A stretch of DNA of 64,000 nt from Streptomyces sp. 840.1 (GTDB taxonomy: Bacteria; Actinomycetota; Actinomycetes; Streptomycetales; Streptomycetaceae): the NCBI RefSeq assembly GCF_003751445.1, contig NZ_RJUU01000002.1, forward strand, positions 744,001-808,000, given 5' to 3'. The notes below the pieces were generated by a model, which saw nothing but the letters and a program-made list of their open reading frames with translations, did no database searches and was not told where the DNA came from. Shown one piece after another: positions 36,807 through 46,024 of this stretch (the stretch's first letter is position 1; the number at the start of each line of letters is the position of its first letter). A program made the position numbers and the translations under genes.

Positions 36807-37832
36807 TCAGAGCACGCACTCGGCCTCGGCGTACCGCTCGGCCGGGACCGTCTTCAGGGTCTCCACGGCCTCAGCGAGCGGGACCATCGTGATGTCCGTG
36901 CCGCGCAGCGCCGTCATCATGCCGAACTCGCCGCGGTGCGCCGCCTCCACCGCGTGCCAGCCGAAGCGGGTCGCCAGGACCCGGTCGTACGCGGTCGGCG
37001 TCCCGCCGCGCTGGACGTGGCCGAGGATGACCGGGCGGGCCTCCTTGCCCAGACGCTGCTCCAGCTCGATGGAGAGCTGGGTCGCCACGCCCGCGAAGCG
37101 CTCGTGCCCGTAGATGTCCTTGACGCCGGACTGGAACTCCATGGAGCCCTCGCGCGGCTTCGCGCCCTCGGCGACCACGACGATCGCGAACTTCTTGCCG
37201 GCCGAGAAGCGCCGGCCGACCAGCTCGGTCAGCTCGTCGATGTCGAAGGGGCGCTCGGGGACGACGACGGCGTGCGCACCGGCGGCCATGCCCGAGTGCA
37301 GGGCGATCCAGCCGGTGTGACGGCCCATGACCTCGACGATCATGACCCGCTGGTGGGACTCGGCGGTGGTCTTCAGCCGGTCGAGGGCCTCGGTGGCCAC
37401 GCCGACGGCGGTGTCGAAACCGAAGGTCACGTCGGTGGAGGCGATGTCGTTGTCGATCGTCTTCGGTACGCCGACGATCGGCAGCCCCGCCTCGGACAGC
37501 AGGTTCGCCGCCTTGAGGGTGCCCTCGCCGCCGATCGGGATGATCGCGTCGAGACCGAGGTCCCTGACGTGGCCCCTGGCCTGCTCCACGCCACCGCGCA
37601 GGTGCGCAGGCTGCACCCGGGAGGAGCCGAGGATCGTGCCGCCGCGGGCGAGGATGCCGCCGACGGCGTCGAGGTCGAGCTTGCGGTAGTCGCACTCCAG
37701 GAGGCCCCGCCACCCGTCGTGGAAGCCGATGACCTCGTCACCGTGGTCGACCACCGCGCGGTGGACGACGGAACGGATGACCGCATTGAGGCCGGGGCAG
37801 TCGCCGCCGGAGGTGAGCACACCAATTCGCAT
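36807..37832 (-). CDS. pfkA: 6-phosphofructokinase
   Basis: A 341-residue PfkA-family enzyme. It starts MRIGVLTSGGDCPGLNAVIR; the phosphate-donor loop reads GGEGTLKAA near 104 and the substrate motif TIDNDI with MGRHTGWIA follows. The glycine after the acidic residue in GGEGT is what ATP-using enzymes have, so ATP is the likely phosphoryl donor rather than pyrophosphate. It converts fructose 6-phosphate to the 1,6-bisphosphate. The ATG at 37832 is the family start; the ORF opens 66 bases earlier without support. Confidence 0.95.
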   Translation of the reverse strand: MRIGVLTSGGDCPGLNAVIRSVVHRAVVDHGDEVIGFHDGWRGLLECDYRKLDLDAVGGILARGGTILGSSRVQPAHLRGGVEQARGHVRDLGLDAIIPIGGEGTLKAANLLSEAGLPIVGVPKTIDNDIASTDVTFGFDTAVGVATEALDRLKTTAESHQRVMIVEVMGRHTGWIALHSGMAAGAHAVVVPERPFDIDELTELVGRRFSAGKKFAIVVVAEGAKPREGSMEFQSGVKDIYGHERFAGVATQLSIELEQRLGKEARPVILGHVQRGGTPTAYDRVLATRFGWHAVEAAHRGEFGMMTALRGTDITMVPLAEAVETLKTVPAERYAEAECVL

Positions 37833-37890
37833 TGCCCGGGAAACCTTTGCAACGTGGACCGACGACCGGACCACGTCGTCCGGCTGGAAT

Positions 37891-37920
37891 CCCGCCACCC
37901 TACCGGCGCAGGGTGGCGGG
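37891..37920 (-). terminator. Terminator after gatD
   Basis: An 11-base stem (CCCGCCACCCT with AGGGTGGCGGG) 55 bases beyond the gatD stop and upstream of the pfkA start. Confidence 0.75.
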
Positions 37921-37975
37921 ACCGAACCGGGCGTCCGCCTGCTGGACTCCGCTCAGCTGAGCGAATTTCGCCTCA

Positions 37976-38704
37976 TCAGACGGGCTGTGTCGCGGACGCG
38001 ATCCGTTCGGCGCGCAGCGCCTCGTACCAGCGGTCGTCGGTCGGCGGCAGCGCGTTCACATCGAGCGCCAGCTTCAGCAGCAGGTCCGCGATCAGCGGGT
38101 TGCGCGCCATCACGGGCCCGTGCATGTACGTGCCGAACACGGTGTCGTTGTACGCGCCCTCGGTGCCGTCCCCGGTGCCGTTGCCCCGGCCGAACTGCAC
38201 CCGGGCGAACGGGCGTGCCGTCGGGCCGAGATGGGTGACGCCCTGGTGGTTCTCGAAGCCGGTCAGCGGCGGCAGCCCGAGGTGCGGGTCGATGTCCGCG
38301 AGCACATCGCCCACGCACCGGTCGCCCTCGCCGCGGGTGGAGACCACGTCGAGGAGCCCGAGGCCCTGCTCGCGCTCACCGAGGTCGTTGACGAACTCGT
38401 GGCCGAGGATCTGGTAGCCGGCGCAGACCGAGAAGATGATCGCGCCGTTGGACGCGGCCCGGCTGAGACCCCCGTCACGGCGCAGCCGCTCCGCGGCGAG
38501 CCGCTGCGGCCGGTCCTCACCGCCGCCGATCAGGTAGATGTCGCCGGACGTGGGAACGGGCTGGTCGCTGCGCACGTCGACGCGCGACACGTCCAGGCCG
38601 CGCTGGCGGGCCCGGCGCTCCACCACCAGGGCGTTGCCCTGGTCGCCGTAGGTGCTCAGCAGGTCCGGGTAGACCCACACCAGCCGCAGGCTGTTGTTGC
38701 TCAT
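37976..38704 (-). CDS. gatD: Lipid II isoglutaminyl synthase, glutamine amidotransferase subunit
   Basis: A 242-residue class I amidotransferase of the GatD/CobQ-like type. The nucleophile lies in FSVCAGYQILGHE near 95 and the catalytic histidine in TYMHGPVMARNP near 190. It releases ammonia from glutamine for MurT, which amidates the D-Glu carboxylate of lipid II to D-isoglutamine. It starts 34 bases after murT. The ATG at 38704 (MSNNSLRLVW) is used; the ORF extends 48 bases further into the murT end. Confidence 0.93.
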   Translation of the reverse strand: MSNNSLRLVWVYPDLLSTYGDQGNALVVERRARQRGLDVSRVDVRSDQPVPTSGDIYLIGGGEDRPQRLAAERLRRDGGLSRAASNGAIIFSVCAGYQILGHEFVNDLGEREQGLGLLDVVSTRGEGDRCVGDVLADIDPHLGLPPLTGFENHQGVTHLGPTARPFARVQFGRGNGTGDGTEGAYNDTVFGTYMHGPVMARNPLIADLLLKLALDVNALPPTDDRWYEALRAERIASATQPV

Positions 38705-38738
38705 GCTTCGTCCTCTCCGGAGGGGGCCGGGGCCGGGG

Positions 38739-39977
38739 TCAGTTGCCGACACGACGGCGCAGATCCTGGAAGGCGGTGTAGTTGGCGATGACCTCGATGC
38801 GGCCGGGCGGTGCCTGCTGCACGGCCTCGTCGAGGTTCTCGCAGACCCGGAAGTCGAGACCGGCCACTTCGAGCCGGACCGCGAGGTCGAGCTTGCGGTC
38901 GCCGAGCACGAAGATCGGGTGACCAGCGAGCTGGGTGTAGTCCACGTCCCACAGCCAGGAGGTGTCCGTGCCGTCGGCGCCGCGCGCGTTGACGGAGAGG
39001 ATCACGGGGGTGGGCGGCGGGTCGATCAGCGAGAACGTCTCCAGCCAGCCGGCCGGGTTCTTCGCCAGCAGGAGCCGCAGCTCGCGGTTGAGGAAGGTGA
39101 CGACGTCGTAGCGGCCCGCGACGGCCTGTACGTGGTACATCCGCTCCAGCGCGACCTGCGGCGGCACGCCGAAGACGGCGGCCACGGCGGCCGAGCTGGT
39201 GGCGTTGGCCTTGTTGGCGCGGCCGGGCAGCTGGAGGTGGATCGGCCAGGCCGAACCGTGCGGGTCCAGGACGTAGTCGCCGTGCAGCACCCAGCTGGGG
39301 GGCGGACGGCGGAAACCGCACTCGCCGCAGAACCAGTCGTCGCCGGGGCGCTGCATCACACCGCCGCAGGACGGGCAGGACCAGGCGTCGTCCTTCCACG
39401 CCTGTCCGGCCGCGACCCACACCACGTTGGGGGAGGAGGAGGCCGCCCAGACGATCAGCGGGTCGTCGGCGTTGGCGATGATCACGGCCTTCGAGCCGGA
39501 CAGTCCCTCGCGCCACTTCTCGGCGAGCATCCGGGTCTCCGCGGCCCGGTCCAGCTGGTCGCGGGAGAGGTTCAGCAGCGCGATCACCTTGGGTGTGGTG
39601 TCGCGTGCGACGCCTGCGAGGTACTTCTCGTCCACCTCGATCACGCCGTACTGCGCGTCCGAGCCGCCGGCCAGGGCCGAGGTGATGCCCGCGGGCATGT
39701 TGGCGCCGAGCGCGTTCGACACGACCGGGCCCGCGGCCCGCAGTGCCTCGGCGATCAGCCGGGTCGTGGTCGTCTTGCCGTTGGTCGCCGACACCAGGAT
39801 CACGTCCAGGTGCTGTGCCAGCCGCCCGAGCAGGTCGGGGTCGAGCCTGAGCGCCACCCGGCCGCCGATCACCGATCCGCTGCCCCGCCCGGCTGCCCGC
39901 GACACCGCCGCAGCGGCCTTGCCCGCCGTCACGGCCAGCTTGGCCCGCGGCGACAACGGCTCCGTGTTGCCTGCCAT
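38739..39977 (-). CDS. murT: Lipid II isoglutaminyl synthase, Mur ligase-like subunit
   Basis: A 412-residue Mur-ligase homologue with ATP loop SATNGKTTTTRL near 65 and the family zinc ribbon of four cysteines (CPSCGG and CGECGF) near 205-227. The C-terminal DUF1727 region interacts with GatD. Together they use ATP and glutamine to amidate lipid II. ATG at 39977 is preferred because AGGAGG lies upstream; the earlier in-frame ATG at 39998 would place that sequence inside the gene. Confidence 0.94.
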   Translation of the reverse strand: MAGNTEPLSPRAKLAVTAGKAAAAVSRAAGRGSGSVIGGRVALRLDPDLLGRLAQHLDVILVSATNGKTTTTRLIAEALRAAGPVVSNALGANMPAGITSALAGGSDAQYGVIEVDEKYLAGVARDTTPKVIALLNLSRDQLDRAAETRMLAEKWREGLSGSKAVIIANADDPLIVWAASSSPNVVWVAAGQAWKDDAWSCPSCGGVMQRPGDDWFCGECGFRRPPPSWVLHGDYVLDPHGSAWPIHLQLPGRANKANATSSAAVAAVFGVPPQVALERMYHVQAVAGRYDVVTFLNRELRLLLAKNPAGWLETFSLIDPPPTPVILSVNARGADGTDTSWLWDVDYTQLAGHPIFVLGDRKLDLAVRLEVAGLDFRVCENLDEAVQQAPPGRIEVIANYTAFQDLRRRVGN

Positions 39978-40345
39978 CGTCCTAGATCCTCCTTGCATCG
40001 GTCCGCGCCCAGCCTATCGATGTCCGGCGCGGCGGAGGCACGGCGGCACCGCTCGGGGCGTGGAGTTCCGGTGGAATGTGGGGCGCGTGGCGTACCACCG
40101 GCGCGAAATTCCCGTGGGCGGGCGGCCCGGGAGGGGGCGGGCGCCCCGCGGCCGGGGCCTTCGTCCGGTCCGGTGGCGGCGTGCTGCCGCACGGAGCGGG
40201 GCGAGACAGGCCGGTGCCGGACCGTGCGATCCGGACAGTGCCGCACCGGACGGGGCCCACCTGACGTGGCGTCATGCCGCACGGCCCGTGCCCTCCCCCC
40301 GCGGCACGGGAGGGCGACGCCGCGCGTGACCGAGGTCACGCCGTT
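39978..40345. other. Gene-free boundary with a hairpin after the Dap operon
   Basis: A 368-base GC-rich interval with no convincing coding frame. It holds the promoter side of murT and, at 40290-40315, an inverted repeat (GCCCTCCC with GGGAGGGC) that starts 30 bases beyond the stop of the second sbnA gene and may end that operon. Confidence 0.55.
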
Positions 40346-41341
40346 TCAGGCAGTGGGCGCCCCGGGGGACGCCGGGACGGGCCCGACGGCGTCGAGCGGG
40401 CCCCGGCCGTACAGGTCCCGCACCCAGGTGTCCTGGTACACGGTGTCGAGATAGCGCTCGCCCAGGTCGGGTGCCACGGCGACCGCGGTGAGCTCCCGCG
40501 CCCCCTGCCCGTTCAGCCAGCCGACCGCGCCGCTCACCACCGTGCCCGTCGAGCCGCCGAAGAGGAATCCCCGCCCTGCCAGCCGGCGGCAGGCACGGAT
40601 CGTGTCCGCCTCCTCGACCCGGACCACCTCGTCCACGTACGACTCGTCCAGCAGCGGCGGGCGCATGCTCATGCCCAGCCCCGGGATCATCCTGCGGCCG
40701 GGTGCGCCGCCGAACGCCATCGAGCCGACGGTGTCCACCGCGACGATCCGCACCGGCAGGCGCAGGTCCCGGAAATAGCGTGCGCAGCCCATCAGGGTTC
40801 CGGTCGTCCCCGCGCCGACGAACAGGACGTCCAGGTCCGGGAACGAGCGGGCGATCTCCGGCGCCGTCGTCAGGTAGTGCGCCCGCCAGTTGGCCGGGTT
40901 GGAGTACTGGCTCAGCCACACGCACCGTTCGTCGGCGGCGCAGAGACTGCGGACGTAGTCGAGGCGGGCTCCGAGGAAGCCGCCGTTGGCCTCCTCACCG
41001 GCCACGCTGCGCACCTCGCTGCCCAGCGCCTCCATCAGCAGCCGCGTCGTGAGGTTGCAGCGCGAGTCCGTCACGCAGATGAACCGGTATCCCTTGCTCG
41101 CCGCGATCATGCTCAGCGCGACGCCGAGGTTCCCGGACGAGGACTCGACCAGTACGGAACCGGCTTTCAGTGAGCCGCCGCGCTCGGCGGCCGCCACCAT
41201 CTCGGCGGCCGCCTTGAGCTTGATCGAGCCGGCGAAGTTGAAACCCTCGCACTTGAGGAGCAGCGAGTGTCCGAAGACCGGCTCCACATCGACGTAGAGA
41301 TCCTCCTCGTTGAAGTCCTGGGGAACGGATATGACCGACAC
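40346..41341 (-). CDS. sbnA: SbnA-type 2,3-diaminopropionate synthase, second copy
   Basis: A 331-residue PLP enzyme of the cysteine synthase fold. The PLP lysine is probably K41 in FAGSIKLKAA; the asparagine loop SSSGNLG and phosphate loop GAGTTGTLMG are present. It joins O-phosphoserine and glutamate, the first step to Dap. I start it at GTG 41341 because GGAGGAG lies six bases upstream, rather than the ORF limit at 41473, which overlaps sbnB. The C-terminus matches the partial SbnA at 1-126 but extends about 15 residues further. Last gene of the five-gene operon. Confidence 0.93.
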   Translation of the reverse strand: MSVISVPQDFNEEDLYVDVEPVFGHSLLLKCEGFNFAGSIKLKAAAEMVAAAERGGSLKAGSVLVESSSGNLGVALSMIAASKGYRFICVTDSRCNLTTRLLMEALGSEVRSVAGEEANGGFLGARLDYVRSLCAADERCVWLSQYSNPANWRAHYLTTAPEIARSFPDLDVLFVGAGTTGTLMGCARYFRDLRLPVRIVAVDTVGSMAFGGAPGRRMIPGLGMSMRPPLLDESYVDEVVRVEEADTIRACRRLAGRGFLFGGSTGTVVSGAVGWLNGQGARELTAVAVAPDLGERYLDTVYQDTWVRDLYGRGPLDAVGPVPASPGAPTA

Positions 41342-41393
41342 GACTAACTCCTCCTCCGGGCGGTGTGCTGTCCGTGCTGCGGGGGCGCCTCCG

Positions 41394-42464
41394 TCACCCG
41401 TACCGGCGGCGTTCGTGGAAAAAGTCGTCCACGGTCCGAAGCTCGCCCGAGCGGTCCACCTCGTCGTAGACATGGGCGCCGACCGCGAGGTCGAGCACGC
41501 CGAGACCGAAGGGCGAGAACACCGCGGGCCGGTCCGCCGGGACGTCTACCCGCCCGGCCATGACGTCGTCGAGCGTGCCGTCGACGAAGTTCCGGTTGCC
41601 CGTGAGCTGTTCGGTCAGATGGGGCGAGGTGCCGGCCCTGAGGCAGTGCTCGATGTCGTCCACGACGTTGGTCGAGGCCAGCAGGACGGACGGGGCGAGG
41701 TCCCGCAGCGACACGTGGAGCACCACCGGGTTGTGGTCGAACCACGCCGGGTCGCTGACGTGCGGGGATCCCGCCACGGTCGCGAAGACGACGAGATCGC
41801 TCGTACGGATGAGTTCTTGCGGGTCCTGGTGCACGGTGACGGCCGCGGCGCTGCCGGACTGCTCCACGTACACGCGGAATCCGGCCGCGCTCTCCGCGGA
41901 CACGTCGTACACCCCGATGTCGTCGAACGACCAGCCGGAGCCTTCGAGGTAGGTGTGGATGTACCGGGCGATCAGGCCGGTTCCGAAGAACCCGACGCGG
42001 GTCGGCCGGGGGCGGCCCCGGCTGAGCCGGTCGGCGGCCGACGCCGCAGATGCCGCCGTCCTCGTCGCGCTGATGATCGAGCTCTCCAGGCAGGCGAACG
42101 GGTATCCGGTGTCAGGGTCGTTGAGGATCAGGACGGCCGAGGCCCGGGGCACGCCCGCGGCCACGTTGCCGGGGAAGCTGGCGATCCACTTCAGCCCGTC
42201 CACCCTCGCCTCGCCGCCCAGCGAGGCGGGCAGCGCGATCATCCTGGCGGTCGGGCGGTCCGGGAAGCGCAGGAACGAGGAGGGCGGGTTCACCGTCCGG
42301 CCCGATCCGTGCAGCCGGTAGGCCGCCTCGACCACGTCCACGATGTCCTTCTCGCGCCCCTCCAGGGCGCGCCGGACCTGGCCGCCGGGGATCACCGCGA
42401 ACGAGGGCACGGGGATCTCGCCGGTCGGGGTGTGACCGCTCGTGCGGTCTCGGTCGGTGTTCAT
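41394..42464 (-). CDS. sbnB: SbnB-type 2,3-diaminopropionate biosynthesis dehydrogenase, second copy
   Basis: A 356-residue SbnB family protein with nucleotide loop GFFGTGLIARY near 157 and the C-terminal FSPFGLGVLDLAVGAHVYDE. It is clearly related to the copy at 245-1252 but diverged outside motifs, so the two pairs were not duplicated recently. It completes Dap formation for this operon. Its start overlaps the oxygenase stop by four bases (ATGA), so synthesis of Dap and of the oxygenase are coupled. Confidence 0.93.
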   Translation of the reverse strand: MNTDRDRTSGHTPTGEIPVPSFAVIPGGQVRRALEGREKDIVDVVEAAYRLHGSGRTVNPPSSFLRFPDRPTARMIALPASLGGEARVDGLKWIASFPGNVAAGVPRASAVLILNDPDTGYPFACLESSIISATRTAASAASAADRLSRGRPRPTRVGFFGTGLIARYIHTYLEGSGWSFDDIGVYDVSAESAAGFRVYVEQSGSAAAVTVHQDPQELIRTSDLVVFATVAGSPHVSDPAWFDHNPVVLHVSLRDLAPSVLLASTNVVDDIEHCLRAGTSPHLTEQLTGNRNFVDGTLDDVMAGRVDVPADRPAVFSPFGLGVLDLAVGAHVYDEVDRSGELRTVDDFFHERRRYG

Positions 42465-43495
42465 CGCTGCCCCGCCCCGGCCGTCGGCGGGCAGGTGTCC
42501 AGCCGGGTGGGCGAGGCCATCGCGACGACCACGTCGCGCGGTCCCTCGTAGGCCTCCCGGCTGTGCGCGGTGCGGATGTTGTCGACGAGCAGCAGATCAC
42601 CCGCCTGCCACGGCAGACGCACGGTGTGGTCCGCGTAGACGGAGCCGATGAGCCGGACGGCCTCCTCGTCGAGCGGCTCGCCGTCGCCGTACCGGGTGTT
42701 GAACGGCAGTCCGGCGGGCCCGTACTCGTCGATCAGGTACTCCCGCACCTCGGGCGCGAGCGTCCATTCGTTGAGGAAGGCGATCTGGTTGAACCAGCAG
42801 CGCTGTCCGCCGGCCGGGTGGCGCACCACCGCGCTGCGGCGCTGCGTGGTGCGCAGTGCGCCGTCGGGCTGCCAGTCCCAGTCGATGGCGTGGGCGCGGC
42901 AGTAGCTCTCCACGGCATCGCGGTCGGCGGTGCCGAACGCCTCGGACACGGTGGCCCCGATCTCGTCGTTGTAGCTGCGGTCCAGCAGCCAGCCCTCCCG
43001 CTCGAACCGCTCGGCGAGGTGGCGGGGCAGGGCGTCGAGTACGGTCGCCGCGTCGGCCAGGCAGATGGCTCCGCCGCTGGTGGGCCCGGTGAGACAGGCG
43101 AAGAGCAGCAGTCCGGGGAAGCCGAGCGTGTAGCTCAGCTCATGGTGCATGCACATCGGCTGGTTCGGGGGCCAGGGAGACGCGGAGTGCACTCCGGGGG
43201 CGTAGGTCTCCCTGGGCGCGAAGGCCTCCCGCTCCGTCACCGGTTCGAGGGCCAGGTGGGCCAGGACCGCCGCGACGTCCGCCGTGTCGCGGAGCCCCAG
43301 TCCGCGGATCAGGACCGCGCCGTGCGCGAGGAGTTCGGCGCGCAGCCGTTCGCGGGCACCGTCGGCCCAGCGGGCCGGGTCCTGGGCGTCCGGGACCCGC
43401 AGCACCGGGGGGCGGCCGGGGTGGCCGGACTCCGTTCGCGGGCCGAGCGGTGAGGTTGTCGTTTCGGGTGCGGTGGTTGTTTCGATGGAGGTCAT
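42461..43495 (-). CDS. TauD/TfdA-type Fe(II)/2-oxoglutarate oxygenase
   Basis: A 344-residue oxygenase. The iron triad is probably His-x-Glu in MCMHHELSYT near 115-120 and the distal histidine in DNIRTAHSREAYEG near 310; an arginine in GPRDVVVAMA suits 2-oxoglutarate binding. The HxE form and the MHHELSYT context are typical of the SyrP and related members that hydroxylate amino acids attached to NRPS carrier proteins. Between an adenylation-carrier protein and Dap synthesis genes, oxidation of carrier-bound Dap is the most likely role; this resembles DdaC in dapdiamide biosynthesis, which epoxidises an acyl-Dap held on an NRPS. That comparison rests on gene content, not on a search. Confidence 0.87.
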   Translation of the reverse strand: MTSIETTTAPETTTSPLGPRTESGHPGRPPVLRVPDAQDPARWADGARERLRAELLAHGAVLIRGLGLRDTADVAAVLAHLALEPVTEREAFAPRETYAPGVHSASPWPPNQPMCMHHELSYTLGFPGLLLFACLTGPTSGGAICLADAATVLDALPRHLAERFEREGWLLDRSYNDEIGATVSEAFGTADRDAVESYCRAHAIDWDWQPDGALRTTQRRSAVVRHPAGGQRCWFNQIAFLNEWTLAPEVREYLIDEYGPAGLPFNTRYGDGEPLDEEAVRLIGSVYADHTVRLPWQAGDLLLVDNIRTAHSREAYEGPRDVVVAMASPTRLDTCPPTAGAGQR

Positions 43496-43522
43496 GTCAC
43501 TCTCCTCGAGGTGGTGATCGGT

Positions 43523-46024
43523 TCACCGGGCAGCGCGTTCGTCCACGAGCGCGGCCAGATCGGTCAGTACGGGGTGGCGGACGAGGTCCTTGAGCGAGAC
43601 CTCCCGGTCCAGGGAGATCACGACGCCGACCGCCGACAGCGAGGTGCCGCCCCGGTCGAAGAAGTTGTCCCGCCGTCCCAGCCGGTCCTGCGGTACCCCG
43701 AGCGCCCGGGACCAGGCCGCTGCCAGCCGCCGCTCGGTGCGCGTGCGGGGGAGGGCCTCGCTCCCGGGGTCGCCGGGTGCTCCGGACTCCGCCGCGAGGC
43801 GGGTCAGTTCGGCCCGGTCGATCTTTCCGTTCGCGGTCAGTGGCAGGGCCTCCCGCCAGTGGACGGCGGCCGGAACCATGTACGCGGGCAGCGTCTCGGC
43901 GAGGCGTTCGGCGACGGAGCCGTCCGGCGGCGGCTGTGTGCCGCTGCAGAAGGCGATCAGCCGCCTCGCCCGGCCTGCCGCCTCTCCGGTCACCACGACG
44001 GCGCCGTCGCGCACGCCCGGGACCGCCAGCAGCGCGTTCTCTATCTCGCCGGTCTCGACGCGGAAGCCGCGGATTTTCACCTGGTTGTCGCGGCGGCCGA
44101 GGAATTCCAGCTGTCCGTCGGGGAGCCAGCGGCCGTAGTCCCCGCTCAGGTGCATCCGCTCCCCGGGGCGGTGCGGATCGGGCAGGAAGGCGGCCCGGGT
44201 CCGCTCGGGGTCGTTGATGTATCCGCGGCCCACGCAGATCCCGGAGAAGGCGATCGCGCCGGTGGCGCCCAGCGGCACCGGGTTCCGGTGCTGGTCCAGG
44301 AGGTACATGCGTGCGTTGCCGACCGGGCGCCCGATCGGCACCCCGTCGGTATCCGGCAGCCGGTGCATGAGCGCGTGGGTGGTGTCGTCGGACGTCTCGG
44401 TCAGCCCGTAGGCGTTGACGAGCACTGTTCCGGGGCGGGCCCTGAACCAGCGCCGGACCAGGTCCTTCTTCAGCGCCTCGCCGGTGACTGAGAGACAGCG
44501 CAGGTCGGGTAGTTCGCGTGGGTGCCGTTCCAGGAGGGCCAGGACGGCATCGAGGTAGGACGGCACCACCTGGACCACGCCCGCCCGGCCATCGGCCAGC
44601 GTGTCGAGGAAGCGCCGGACGTCCAGGACGTCCTCCTGGCCGACCAGCAGGGTGGTTCCGCCGGTGAGCAGGGGGCAGAGCAGCTGCCACAGCGAGATGT
44701 CGAAGCACTGCGGGGCGGTCTGGGCGACCACGTCCGACCCGCCGATCCCCAGGTCGTCGATCTTGGCGAGGAGGTGGTTGAGCAGGCCGCCGTGCTCCAC
44801 CATCGCGCCCTTCGGCTCGCCGGTGGAACCGGAGGTGAAGAAGACGTAGGCCAGATCGCCGGCGCCGACCGGGACTCCGGGATCGGCGTCGGTGCCGGAT
44901 CCGGTGCCTCCGGGGCGGGGCGCGCAGAGCGGGCCGATGAGCAACGTCCGTACGTCCGGCAGGGAGTTCAGGGCGCGGTCGAGGGTCGCGGTGCTGCCGG
45001 ACTCGGTGAGCACGAGACCGCAGCCGGCGCGGGTGAGCACGGCGGCGATGCGTCCGGCGGGGAAGTGGGGATCGACGGGGAGGTAGACGCCGCCGGACTT
45101 GAGGATCGCGAGGACGCCGGCCATCCATTCCAGGCTCCGTCCGGCCACCAGGGCGACGACCCCCTCCCTGGTCAGCCCCGCGTCCAGCAGGGCGTGTGCC
45201 AGCCGGTTGGCACGGGTGTTGAGCTCGCGGTACGTCCACCGCCGGTCGCCGTGGACGGCCGCGACGCTGTCCGGATGAGCGCGGACCCGCTGTTCGAACA
45301 GCTCGTGGAAGCGGAGACCGGGCAGCTCGCGGTACGGCCCCGCGAGCCCGTCGAGCTGCAGGCGGAGTTCGCCGGGCGACAGCAGACTCTGCCGGCCGTG
45401 CTCCGCCTCGGGGCCGGCGGCGATCAGCCGCAGCGCGGCGAGGTGGTAGCCGGCGATGCGGGTGGCGGCCTCCTCGTCGAGCGCCTCGGTCCGGTAGCGC
45501 AGCCGCAGTACGGTCCGGCCGTCGCGGCGCGGGAACCCGACGCTGAAGACGGTGTCCGGCGCCGGTTCGCCGCCGCCGGCCGGATCGAAGACCGCCTCCG
45601 GTACCGCCGTGGGGAGCCGCAGTCGCCGGCCGAGCGCCTCCACCGGGAACCGCCGGTGGGCCAGCAGCTCCGCCTCGGTGCGATCCGCGTGGCGCAGGAG
45701 CGCCCGCCAGGACACGCAAGCGGTCGTCAGCCGGCAGGGCAACGGCCCGACGCCCGAGGCGGGGACGTACCCCGTCGTGACACCGGGTTCGCCGGACAGC
45801 GCGGCGAGGACCTTGGCGTGGGCGGCCAGGAGCGGCGCGGTGGGTGAGAGGCCCATCGACCGGGCCAGCGCGTCCAACTCCGTGACCAGGGCGTCCGGGA
45901 CGGCTTCCTCGACCGCCGCGGTGCCCGCCGCCGGGCTGCGCGTCCACCTCGGGACGGCGGTGGACCCGCCGGCGGTCAGCACCTCGCGCCAGTACTCGGC
46001 ACCGGTGCGTGCGGTCGTGTTCAT
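43523..46024 (-). CDS. NRPS with half condensation domain, adenylation and carrier domains
   Basis: An 833-residue protein. Residues 1 to about 225 look like the C-terminal half of a condensation domain: it starts at YWREVL and contains LAALSGEPGVTTGYVPASG, but there is no HHxxxDG motif, so it cannot be a normal catalyst. The adenylation domain (about 265-745) has FFTSGSTGEPKGAMV near 405 and NAYGLTE near 545; I read the pocket as D-I-W-Q-S-T-A-D-D, which I cannot assign, though two acidic residues would suit an amine-bearing side chain such as Dap. The carrier has RGGTSL near 795. The ATG overlaps the stop of the upstream gene by four bases. Confidence 0.9.
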   Translation of the reverse strand: MNTTARTGAEYWREVLTAGGSTAVPRWTRSPAAGTAAVEEAVPDALVTELDALARSMGLSPTAPLLAAHAKVLAALSGEPGVTTGYVPASGVGPLPCRLTTACVSWRALLRHADRTEAELLAHRRFPVEALGRRLRLPTAVPEAVFDPAGGGEPAPDTVFSVGFPRRDGRTVLRLRYRTEALDEEAATRIAGYHLAALRLIAAGPEAEHGRQSLLSPGELRLQLDGLAGPYRELPGLRFHELFEQRVRAHPDSVAAVHGDRRWTYRELNTRANRLAHALLDAGLTREGVVALVAGRSLEWMAGVLAILKSGGVYLPVDPHFPAGRIAAVLTRAGCGLVLTESGSTATLDRALNSLPDVRTLLIGPLCAPRPGGTGSGTDADPGVPVGAGDLAYVFFTSGSTGEPKGAMVEHGGLLNHLLAKIDDLGIGGSDVVAQTAPQCFDISLWQLLCPLLTGGTTLLVGQEDVLDVRRFLDTLADGRAGVVQVVPSYLDAVLALLERHPRELPDLRCLSVTGEALKKDLVRRWFRARPGTVLVNAYGLTETSDDTTHALMHRLPDTDGVPIGRPVGNARMYLLDQHRNPVPLGATGAIAFSGICVGRGYINDPERTRAAFLPDPHRPGERMHLSGDYGRWLPDGQLEFLGRRDNQVKIRGFRVETGEIENALLAVPGVRDGAVVVTGEAAGRARRLIAFCSGTQPPPDGSVAERLAETLPAYMVPAAVHWREALPLTANGKIDRAELTRLAAESGAPGDPGSEALPRTRTERRLAAAWSRALGVPQDRLGRRDNFFDRGGTSLSAVGVVISLDREVSLKDLVRHPVLTDLAALVDERAAR

